Positions 24,488-36,400 of a DNA stretch of 64,000 nucleotides are shown here, piece by piece. The notes beneath the pieces are model-generated. The model did not search any database, was not told the origin of the DNA, and saw only the letters and a program-made list of their open reading frames with translations. Location: positions 1,860,001-1,924,000 of the forward strand of contig OZ251227.1 in assembly GCA_965240325.2 (NCBI GenBank), read 5' to 3'. Position numbers and translations under genes: made by a program. Positions within the stretch are counted from its first letter, which is position 1; each line of letters begins with the position of its first letter. The DNA comes from Rebecca billardiae RCC1528 (Eukaryota > Haptophyta).

Positions 24488-27400
24488 ATGAACCGACGCG
24501 CAGGCAAGGGCCCTCGGCGTGCGTTCGTAAACGTGCCGCGGCGTCACCGCATGGAGATCCCCCCTTCACGCCTCCCTTCGCGCGCGACGGCCCGACCAGG
24601 TACAATGGTACATGGCCCCTGCACATCGATGTCGGCGGACATGAACTCGACACTGGTACCACTAGCCGTGGTGGGCATTGCGATGGTTACGCTTGCCGCC
24701 GTCGCCAGCATGCTGCTGCGCTGGCGGGCGTGTACACGCCGCAGCGGAACCACGCGGGTCTCGTCCTCGCGTGGGCGCGCAGCGGGAGCCACGGCGAGAT
24801 GCGTCGTGGCGAGTGCAATCATCTGCTCGGCTCAAGCCGGTACCATCCCCCAGGCGAGCGAGTACCAGACCTGCATCGCTACCCCTGCGAGCTGTGTGCT
24901 CCTGTGAGCGCTGTCGCGTGCGTTAGCGCCATAGCCATAGGCGGGGCGCGCATGGGGAGGCGCATCGTGACGCCAGCGTGTTCCGGCTGGGCAGATCGGG
25001 CAGCTACGCGAGCGTTCAGCCGCGGCACATGCGCCGGCGACCGCGCTTGCATGCCACTCATCATCTGCCATCCCCCCGACCACGGCGTGCGCGTGCAGTG
25101 ACTTGAGCAACGATGGGCGCACCGGAACACTGCCGTCGGAGCTCGGGCAGCTCACGGCTCTGACTGTCCTGTGTGCGCACGCTCTCCTGGCAGACGCGCC
25201 CACTGCGGCACTGCCCATCCGCGCGCCGCGACCTGCGCACACGACCCTGTCTGCATCAGTGCACCTGCAACCACATGGTTTGGTCGCCCCCTCAGCCGCC
25301 CTTTTGGCCTTCCCTCCATGGCGATTACTACAGGTACTTGTACGACAACTTGCTCACCGGCACGGTGCCGTCTGAGCTCGGGCAGCTGACGGCCCTGACC
25401 GAACTGTGCGCGCACGCTCTGCTGGCCGACGCGCCCGCTGCTGCACTGCCCACCCGCGCCACGGCCCGCGCACGCGTTGCCGCGCATCGTCCGGCACGTG
25501 TGGGCTGCCGGCGCCCGCCATCGTGTGGCGGGCGCGCATAGCGCACCTGTGCTCGCGCTCGCATCTTCGACCGCGCGAGTACGCCACTCAGCCGCCTTTG
25601 GCCTTCCCTCCACCCACGCCATGCGAGCGCAGGGACGTGTACAAGAACGACCTCACTGGAGCACTGCCGCCGGAGCTCGGGCAGCTGACGCGCATGCGAC
25701 GCATGTGCGCGCACGCTCTCCCGGCCGACGCGCCCGCTGCGGCAATGCCCACCGCGGCCCGCGCACGCGTTGCCGCACATCCTCCCGCGCGCGTGGGGTG
25801 CTTGCGCCCGCCCGCCAGCGGCGGGGGAATAGAGCGCACATGTGCGCGCGCTCGCACCCTCGACCGCGCGAGTACGCCACTCAGCGGCCCCTGGCCTTCC
25901 CTCCACCCGCGCCATGCGAGCGCAGGGGCTTCTACACAAACGACCTCGATGGACCGATGCCGCCGGCGCTCGGGCAGCTGACGAGCATGCTTCGCCTGTG
26001 CGCGCACGCTCTCCCTGCCGACGCGCCCGCTGCTGCACTGCCCAATCGCACTACTGCCTGCGCACACGCCGCCGCACATTGTCCGGCACCGTGTGGGCTG
26101 CCGGCGCCCGGCGGCGAGCGGCGGGCGCGCGTAGCGCACCTGTGCGTGCACTCGCTCCTCGCCACTCAGCCGCCTTTGGCCCTCCGCCCACCCATGCCAT
26201 GCGATTCTTACAGGTACTTGCATAGGAACTCGTTCACCGGATCGCTGCCATCGGAGCTCGGGCAGGCGACGGTCCTGACGAAACTGTGCGCGCACGCTCT
26301 CCAGGCCGACGCGCCCGCTGCTGCACTGCCCACCCGCGCCACGGCCCGCGCACGCGTTGCCGCGCGTCGTCCCGCGCGCGTGGGCTGTACCGGCGCCCGC
26401 CAGAGCGTGGCGGGCGCACATAGCGCACCCGTGTGCGCGTTCGCACGCTCGACCGCGCGGGTGCGCCACTCACCGCCTTCGGCCCTCCCTCCTCCACCCG
26501 CGCTGACGATGCGAGCGCAGCTACTTGGACACCAACGCCTTCTTCATCGGATCGCTGCCGACGGAGCTCGGGCAGCTGACGAGCATGGACACCCTGTACG
26601 CGCACGCTCTCCCCGCCAACGCGCCCGCTGCTGCACTGCCCCCCGGCGCCGCGGGCCGCGCACACGCGGCCGCGCATCGTCCGGCACGTGTGGGCTGCCG
26701 GCGCCCGGCGGCGAGCGGCGGGCGCACGAAGCGCACACGCGCGCGCTCTCGCTCCTTCGACCGCGCGGGTGCGCCGCTCAGCCGTTTTCGGCCCTCCCTC
26801 CACCCCCGTGGGCCGAGTGCAGGAACGCGCACGACGCCCCGTTCACAGGCACGCTGCCGACCGAGATTGCGCGCATGACCGACCTGGTCTTGATGTGCGC
26901 GCTGAGCTGCCGCTGCGGCGTGCCGTGTGCACGCGCACTCAGTGTCGCATGGCGCCACTCTCGCGCTGCGCCTCCATGCGCGCACCCCTTCACCGGCCTG
27001 ACGAATGAATGCGGGTGTATGTACTGCGTGCCTTCCACTGCCCCACAGGGACGTGTCCGTCACTTCGATCTGGGGCGGAGAGCACGGCTACCCCGGCGTG
27101 ACGCCTGCAGTGCTGCCTGATTACCCGCCGTACCCTCCACCCAGCCCGCCGCCGAGCTTGCCGCCACCGAGCCCACCACCGTCGCCACCGCCGTCGCCAC
27201 CGCCGTCGCCGCCGCCGAGCCCGCCGCCGCCATCCCCGCCGCCGAGCCCGCCACCGTCGCCGCCACCATCGCCGCCGCCGAGCCCACCGCCGCCATCGCC
27301 GCCTCCGCGCCCGCCACCGTCGCCGCCACCATCGCCGCCGCCGAGCCCACCGCCGCCGTTGCCGCCGCCAAGCCCACCACCCTCACCGCCACCATCGCCG

Positions 27401-30400
27401 CCACCCAGCCCACCGCCGCCATTGCCGCCGCCATCGCCTCCACCGAGCCCTCCGCCACCGCTGCCACCGCCGAGCCCGCCACCGTCGCCACCGCCATCAC
27501 CGCCACCAAGCCCACCGCCGCCATCGCCGCCTCCGAGCCCGCCACCGTCGCCGCCACCGTCGCCGCCGCCGAGCCCACCGCCGCCATCGCCGCCTCCAAG
27601 CCCGCCACCGTCGCCGCCACCATCGACGCCACCAACGCCTCCACCGAGCCCGCCGCCACCGTCCCCGCCTCCGCGCCCACCACCGTCGCCACCACCATCG
27701 CCTCCACCGAGCCCTCCGCCACCATCGCCGCCTCCGCGCCCGCCGCCATTGCCGCCACCATCGCCTCCACCGAGCCCACCGCCACCGTCGCCTCCTCCGA
27801 GCCCGCCACCGTCACCGCCTCCGAGCCCGCCACCATCGCCGCCACCATCGCCGCCACCGAGCCCTCCGCCGCCATCGCCGCCACCGAGCCCGCCACCGTC
27901 GCCGCCACCATCGCCTCCACCGAGCCCGCCGCCACCGTCCCCGCCTCCGCGCCCACCACCGTCGCCACCACCATCGCCTCCACCGAGCCCTCCGCCACCG
28001 TCCCCGCCTCCGCGCCCACCACCGTCGCCACCACCATCGCCTCCACCGAGCCCTCCGCCACCGTCCCCGCCTCCGAGCCCGCCACCGTCGCCGCCACCGT
28101 CGCCGCCGCCGAGCCCTCCGCCACCGTCGCCGCCTCCGAGCCCGCCACCGACGCCGCCACCGTCGCCGCCGCCGAGCCCACCGCCGCCATCGCCGCCTCC
28201 AAGCCCGCCACCGTCGCCGCCACCATCGCCGCCACCAGGCCCTCCGCCACCGTCACCGCCACCGAGCCCGCCACCGTCGCCACCACCATCGCCGCCGCCG
28301 AGTCCACCGCCGCCGTTGCCGCCGCCAAGCCCACCACCTTCACCGCCACCATCGCCGCCACCGAGCCCTCCGCCGCCATCGCCGCCACCGAGCCCGCCAC
28401 CGTCGCCGCCACCATCGCCTCCACCGAGCCCTCCGCCACCGTCCCCGCCTCCGCGCCCACCACCGTCGCCACCACCATCGCCTCCACCGAGCCCGCCGCC
28501 ACCGTCCCCGCCTCCGAGCCCGCCACCGTCGCCGCCACCGTCGCCGCCACCGAGCCCACCGCCACCGTCCCCGCCTCCGAGCCCGCCACCGTCGCCGCCA
28601 CCGTCGCCGCCGCCGAGCCCACCGCCGCCATCGCCGCCTCCGAGCCCGCCACCGTCGCCGCCACCATCGCCGCCACCAGGCCCTCCGCCACCGTCACCGC
28701 CACCGAGCCCGCCACCGTCGCCACCACCATCGCCGCCGCCGAGCCCACCGCCGCCGTTGCCGCCGCCAAGCCCACCACCTTCACCGCCACCATCGCCGCC
28801 ACCGAGCCCTCCGCCGCCATCGCCGCCACCGAGCCCGCCACCGTCGCCGCCACCATCGCCTCCACCGAGCCCTCCGCCACCGTCCCCGCCTCCGCGCCCA
28901 CCACCGTCGCCGCCACCATCGCCTCCACCGAGCCCTCCGCCACCGTCCCCGCCTCCGAGCCCGCCGCCGTCGCCGCCACCGTCGCCGCCGCCGAGCCCAC
29001 CGCCACCGTCGCTGCCTCCAAGCCCGCCACCGTCGCCGCCACCATCGCCGCCGCCGAGCCCTCCGCCGCCATCGCCGCCTCCAAGCCCGCCACCGTTGCC
29101 GCCACCATCGCCGCCACCGAGCCCTCCGCCACCGTCCCCGCCTCCGAGCCCGCCACCATCGCCGCCACCATCGCCTCCACCGAGCCCGCCGCCACCGTCA
29201 CCGCCACCGAGCCCGCCGCCGTTGCCGCCACCGTCGCCGCCGCCGAGCCCACCGCCACCGTCGCTGCCTCCAAGCCCGCCACCGTCGCCGCCACCATCGC
29301 CGCCGCCGAGCCCTCCGCCGCCATCGCCGCCTCCAAGCCCGCCACCGTCGCCGCCACCATCGCCGCCACCAGGCCCTCCGCCACCGTCACCGCCACCGAG
29401 CCCGCCGCCGTCGCCGCCACCGTCGCCGCCGCCGAGCCCACCGCCACCGTCGCTGCCTCCAAGCCCGCCACCGTCGCCGCCACCATCGCCGCCGCCGAGC
29501 CCTCCGCCGCCATCGCCGCCTCCAAGCCCGCCACCGTCGCCGCCACCATCGCCGCCACCAGGCCCTCCGCCACCGTCACCGCCACCGAGCCCGCCACCGT
29601 CGCCACCACCATCGCCGCCGCCGAGCCCACCGCCGCCGTTGCCGCCGCCAAGCCCACCACCTTCACCGCCACCATCGCCGCCACCGAGCCCTCCGCCGCC
29701 ATCGCCGCCACCGATCCCGCCACCGTCGCCGCCACCATCGCCTCCACCGAGCCCTCCGCCACCGTCCCCGCCTCCGAGCCCGCCGCCGTCGCCGCCACCG
29801 TCGCCGCCGCCGAGCCCACCGCCGCCATCGCCGCCTCCGAGCCCGCCACCGTCGCCGCCACCATCGCCTCCACCGAGCCCTCCGCCACCGTCACCGCCAC
29901 CGAGCCCGCCACCATCGCCACCACCATCGCCGCCGCCGAGCCCACCGCCGCCGTTGCCGCCGCCAAGCCCACCACCTTCACCGCCACCATCGCCGCCACC
30001 GAGCCCTCCGCCGCCATCGCCGCCACCGATCCCGCCACCGTCGCCGCCACCATCGCCTCCACCGAGCCCTCCGCCACCGTCCCCGCCTCCGAGCCCGCCA
30101 CCGTCGCCACCACCATCGCCTCCACCGAGCCCGCCGCCACCGTCACCGCCACCGAGCCCGCCGCCGTCGCCGCCACCATCGCCTCCACCGAGCCCGCCGC
30201 CACCGTCACCGCCACCGCGCCCGCCACCATCGCCGCCACCATCGCCTCCACCGAGCCCTCCGCCACCGTCACCGCCACCGAGCCCGCCACCGTCGCCGCC
30301 ACCATCGCCGCCACCGAGCCCTCCGCCACCGTCACCGCCTCCGAGCCCGCCACCATCGCCGCCACCATCGCCGCCACCGAGCCCTCCGCCGCCATCGCCG

Positions 30401-33400
30401 CCACCGAGCCCGCCACCGTCGCCGCCACCATCGCCTCCACCGAGCCCGCCGCCACCGTCACCGCCTCCGAGCCCGCCACCGTCGCCGCCACCATCGCCTC
30501 CACCGAGCCCGCCGCCACCGTCCCCGCCTCCGCGCCCACCACCGTCGCCACCACCATCGCCTCCACCGAGCCCTCCGCCACCGTCCCCGCCTCCGAGCCC
30601 GCCACCGTCGCCGCCACCGTCGCCGCCGCCGAGCCCTCCGCCACCGTCGCCGCCTCCGAGCCCTCCACCGTCGCCACCACCATCGCCGCCGCCGAGCCCA
30701 CCGCCGCCGTTGCCGCCGCCAAGCCCACCACCATCGCCGCCACCGTCGCCGCCGCCGAGCCCACCGCCGCCGTTGCCGCCGCCAAGCCCACCACCATCGC
30801 CGCCACCATCGCCGCCACCGAGCCCTCCGCCGCCATCGCCGCCACCGAGCCCGCCGCCGTCGCCACCACCATCGCCTCCACCGAGCCCGCCGCCACCGTC
30901 CCCGCCTCCGAGCCCGCCGCCGTCGCCGCCACCGTCGCCGCCGCCGAGCCCACTGCCGCCATCGCCGCCTCCGAGCCCGCCACCGTCGCCGCCACCATCG
31001 CCTCCACCGAGCCCTCCGCCACCGTCACCGCCACCGAGCCCGCCACCGTCGCCACCACCATCGCCGCCGCCGAGCCCACCGCCGCCGTTGCCGCCGCCAA
31101 GCCCACCACCGTCGCCGCCACCATCGCCGCCGCCGAGCCCTCCGCCGCCATCGCCGCCACCGATCCCGCCACCGTCGCCGCCACCATCGCCTCCACCGAG
31201 CCCACCGCCACCGTCACCGCCACCGAGCCCGCCACCGTCGCCACCACCATCGCCACCGCCGAGCCCACCGCCGCCGTTGCCGCCGCCAAGCCCACCACCT
31301 TCACCGCCACCATCGCCGCCACCGAGCCCTCCGCCGCCATCGCCGCCACCGAGCCCGCCACCGTCGCCGCCACCATCGCCTCCACCGAGCCCGCCGCCAC
31401 CGTCCCCGCCTCCGCGCCCGCCACCGTCACCACCACCATCGCCTCCACCGAGCCCGCCGCCACCGTCCCCGCCTCCGAGCCCGCCACCGTCGCCACCACC
31501 ATCGCCTCCACCGAGCCCTCCGCCACCGTCCCCGCCTCCGAGCCTGCCACCGTCGCCGCCACCGTCGCCGCCGCCGAGCCCACCGCCGCCGTCGCTGCCT
31601 CCGCGCCCACCACCGTCGCCGCCACCATCGCCGCCGCCGAGCCCTCCGCCGCCATCGCCGCCACCGATCCCGCCACCGTCGCCGCCACCATCGCCTCCAC
31701 CGAGCCCACCGCCACCGTCACCGCCACCGAGCCCGCCACCGTCGCCACCACCATCGCCGCCGCCGAGCCCACCGCCGCCGTTGCCGCCGCCAAGCCCACC
31801 ACCTTCACCGCCACCATCGCCGCCACCGAGCCCTCCGCCGCCATCGCCGCCACCGAGCCCGCCACCGTCGCCGCCACCATCGCCTCCACCGAGCCCGCCG
31901 CCACCGTCCCCGCCTCCGCGCCCGCCACCGTCACCACCACCATCGCCTCCACCGAGCCCGCCGCCACCGTCCCCGCCTCCGAGCCCGCCACCGTCGCCGC
32001 CACCATCGCCTCCACCGAGCCCTCCGCCACCGTCCCCGCCTCCGAGCCTGCCACCGTCGCCGCCACCGTCGCCGCCGCCGAGCCCACCGCCGCCGTCGCT
32101 GCCTCCGCGCCCACCACCGTCGCCGCCACCATCGCCGCCGCCGTCGCCGCCACCGAGCCCACCGCCGCCATTGCCACCGCCGCGCCCGCCGCCATCGCCA
32201 CCGCCGTCGCCGCCGCCGAGCCCGCCGCCACCGTCGCCGCCGCCATCGCCGCCGCCGAGCCCTCCGCCGTCACCGCCGCCGAGCCCACCGCCGCCATTGC
32301 CACCGCCGAGCCCGCCACCATCGCCGCCGCCGTCGCCGCCGCCAAGCCCACCGCCACCCTCGCCGCTGCCGAGCCCGCCGCCATCGCCACCGCCGTCACC
32401 GCCGCCGAGCCCACCGCCACCCAGGCCGCCACCGAGCCCGCCACCGTCGCTACCGCCGTCGTCGCCGCCGAGCCCACCGCCGCCACTGCCACCGCCAAGC
32501 CCGCCACCATCATCGCCACCATTGCCACCGCCCAGCCCACCGCCCCCGCTGCCACCGCCGAGCCCACCGCCATCGCCGCCGCCCAGCCCGCCGCCACCCT
32601 CAATGCCACCGAGCCCGCCACCATCGCCACCGCCGTCGCCGCCACCGAACCCACCGCCACCCTCAATGCCACCGAGCCCGCCGCCATCGCCGCCGCCGTC
32701 GCCGCCACCGAGCCCACCACCGCCATTGCCGCCGCCGAGCCCGCCACCATCGCCGCCGCCGTCGCCGCCGCCAGGCCCACCGCCACCATTGCCACCGCCG
32801 AGCCCGCCACCATCGCCGCCGCCGTCGCCGCCACCAAGCCCACTGCCACCTTCGCCGCCGCCGAGCCCGCCACCATCGCCACCGCCGTCGCCGCCACCGA
32901 GCCCACCGCCACCCTGGCCGCCACCGAGCCCGCCACCGTCGCCACTGCCGTCGCCGCCACCGAGCCCACCACCGCCACTGCCGCCGCCGAGCCCGCCGCC
33001 ATCGCCGCCGCCGTCGCCGCCGCCAGGCCCACCGCCACCATTGCCACCACCGAGCCCGCCACCATCGCCGCCGCCGTCGCCGCCACCAAGCCCACCGCCA
33101 CCCTCGCCGCCGCCGTGCCCCCCACCATCCCCACCGCCGTCGCCGCCGCCGAGCCCACCGCAACCATCGCCGCCGCCGAGCCCGCCACCGTCGCCGCCGC
33201 CGTCGCCGCCACCGAGCCCACCACCGCCACTGCCGCCGCCGAGCCCGCCACCATTGCCACCGCCGTCGCCCCCGCCAGGCCCACCGCCACCATTGCCACC
33301 GCCGAGCCCGCCACCATCGCCGCCACCATTGCCGCCGCCCTCGCCGCCGCCGAGCCCACCGCCGCCATTGCCGCCGCCGAGCCCCCCACCATCCCCACCG

Positions 33401-36400
33401 CCGTCGCCGCCGCCGAGCCCACCGCCACCGTCGCCGCCACCGAGCCCGCCGCCATCGCCACCGCCGTCGCCGCCGCCGAGCCCACCGCCGCCACTGCCAC
33501 CGCCGAGCCCACCGCCATCGCCGCCGCCATCGCCGCCGCCGAGCCCTCCGCCACCGTCGCCGCCTCCGAACCCACCTCCGTCACCACCACCATCGCCACC
33601 GCCGAGCCCACCGCCACCACTGCTACCGCCAAGCCCGCCACCATCACCGCCGCCGTCGCCACCGCCAAGCCCACTGCCACCGCTGCCACCGCCAAGCCCG
33701 CCACCGTCGCCGCCACCATCGCCGCCACCATCGCCTGCACCGAGCCCATCGCCACCTTCGCCGCCACCGAGCCCGCCGCCTTCACCGCCGCCGTCACCGC
33801 CACCGAGACCGCCACCGCCTCTGCCACCACCGTCACCACCGCCCTCGCCTCCGCCATCGCCGCCGCCCAGCCCACCACCGTCAACAACGACACCATTGCC
33901 ACCGCCGAGCCCGCCGCCTTTGTCGCCGCTGCCCTCCCCGCCGCCCACGCAACCGCCCTCGCTGCCACCCTCGCCCCCGCCGACCCCGCCGCCCTCGCTG
34001 CCGCCCTCGCCGCCGCCGAGCCCACCTCCAGCGCCCTTCCCATCGCCCCCGCCCAGCCCCCCTCCGGGCGCTCTGCCGCCCGCACCGCCGCCGCCGCCGC
34101 CGCCGCGGCCGTCGCCGCCACAGCCACCGAGCATTCCGCCGCCCCTGCCGCCGTCGCTGCCCCCGAGCCTCCGCCCTCTGGACCCGCCCTCGCCTCCGCC
34201 ACCGGCGCCGCCCTCAGCCGAGTCACCGCCACCGCACCAGCCTCCGCTGCCGCCGCCGAGCCCGCCGCCACCAGGCCCGCCGCCGCCACCGCCGTCGGCG
34301 CCGCCGCCGCCCCCGCCGCTCGCCGCGCCGGCCCTACTCTCCGCCGCGTTCGACTCGAGCGCCACCAGCCTCGTCCTCCGCTTCGACTCACCAACCGACC
34401 GCGGCGGGCTGAACGCCGGGCTGGCGCGGTGCGCGCCGCTGCTCGACGACGAGACGCTCGGCCTCGTGGCCGGCGGCGCGGCTGTGGCCGAGGCGGCCGA
34501 CGGCGGCGCACGCGAGCGGCAGTGCTACTGGCGGGACGACCGCTCGCTTGTCGTGAACCTGCGCGCGGCCTCGCACGTCCGGCCGGGCGACCGCGTGGGC
34601 GTGCGCGCTGGGGCCATCGCCCACGTCGCGTGCGCGGCGCGCGCGCCCGCGGCGCCGTGCGCGGCGCACGCGTACGCGGCTGCGGCGAGCGTGGTGATCT
34701 CGGCGGACGCCCCGTGCGGCGTGAGCTCGGCGTGCGCCGCGCCCATCGCAAGCGTGTCCGGCGCGCGCGTGCTGCCGACATGCGCCGCCGCCTCGCTCCG
34801 CCTGATCGGCGGCGTGGGCGGCGGCGGCGGTGTCTTGCCTCTCTCCTTTGAGTGGCGCGTGGCGCCGCTCGCGGCGGACCCGCCGCCCGCCGCGGCCGTG
34901 GCGGCGCTGTCGGCGCTGCTCGAGGCGCTGCCTCCAACGCAGGCGGTGCTCGAGCTCGACGCGGCCGCGCTCGGCGCCGAGGGCGGCTTCGTCTTCTCCC
35001 TCGTCCTCACCTCCGCGCTCGGCATCGCGTCCGCGCCCGCGACGCACGCCGTGGCGCGCGCGCCGCCGAACGGCCCGAGCGTCGAGGTGGATGGGCGGTC
35101 GTCGGGCGTGCTCGCGCGCGCGGACAGCGCCGTGCGGCTGTGGGCGAACGTCGGCCTGTCCCCGTGCTGGCCATCCACGCTCTCCGCGCACGTGCGCTTC
35201 GGCTGGGCGGTGCTCAACGTGACGCGCGACGACGACGTCGACAGCGGCGTCTCGGCCGCGCCGAGTGCCGCGGCGCCGCGCGTGCCCGACCTGAGCGATG
35301 CCGCCGGCGCGACGCTGCAGCTGCCGCCGTGGTCGCTGAGCGCGGGGCACGCATACACGCTGCGCGTGCTCGCGACGATGGCCGCGGTGCCCGAGCTCAG
35401 CGCGAGCGCCGACGTCTCGCTGCGCGTGCCCTACTTGCCGCTGCGAGCCGCGCTCACGCCGAGCGCCGCGCGCGTGGGCGGTGCCGACGCGGTGCGGCTG
35501 GACGCCTCCGCCTCGGCCAACCCGAACGAGGCGGCGGGCGGCGGGCTCGCGTTCGCGTGGGGGGTGGCGCGCGCGGCAGACGGCGTGCCCGTCGAGCTCG
35601 ACCTGCCCAACGCCACCTCGCCCACGCTGCTGCTGCCGCCGGGCGCGCTGCCGCACGGCGCGGCGTATCTCGTGCGCGTGCTCGTGTCTGCGCCCGGCGC
35701 GCCCGCGCTCGCGCCCGCGGCGGCGGAGGCGAGGGTCGAGGTAGTGGCAGCGGCGGCGGCGCTGCCGACGCTCCGCCTGGCGCCGCTCGCCGCGCGCAAG
35801 GCCGCGCCCACGTGGGAGCGCAGCAGCGGCCGCCTCGCCCTCCGCGCCACCGTCGACGCCGCCGCGGACGCCGAGCTCGCCGACGGCGCGGAGGCGGAGG
35901 CGGCGCACGACTTTGCGTGGCGCGCGTGGCTCGTGGGCGCGGGCGGCGCGCGCACGCCCGCGCCGTTCGACCTGGCGGACAGCGCCGGCGTCACGACGAC
36001 GGGCGCCGGACAGCCCACGCTTGCCTTCCGCAGCGGCGCGCTCAGCGCGGGCGCGACCTATGCGTTCGAGGTGCGCGCGACGCGGCGCGCGGACGGCGCG
36101 GCCGGCGGCGCGGCGGCCGCGGAGCTGGTCGTGGTGGTCAACCGGCCGCCGTACGGCGGGGCGCTGGCGGTCTCGCCGGCGCACGGCGTCGCCGCGCTCA
36201 CGCCGTTCGCGCTGCGCGCGATCAGCTGGACGGACGACGACCCGGACGACCTGCCGCTCAGCTACGCCTTCTCGCACGCGGCCGTGGACGAGGGCGCGGC
36301 CGCGGCGCTCGGCGCGGCGCAGCGCTCGGCGCACGCGCTCGCGCTGCTGCCCGCGGGCAACCGCACGCTGTACGTGCGCGTGGCGGACGCGCTCGGCGCG

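Noticed and set aside
27121-34320. CRISPR-like regular repeats
   Set aside because: There are no unique spacers; the array is a coding minisatellite in a eukaryotic gene.
27060-34937. Minus-strand frames of 2,625 and 2,414 codons (Ala/Val-rich and Gly-rich)
   Set aside because: They mirror the Ser-Pro coding repeat. The plus frame continues into REJ, GPS and membrane segments and joins the LRR exons in phase.
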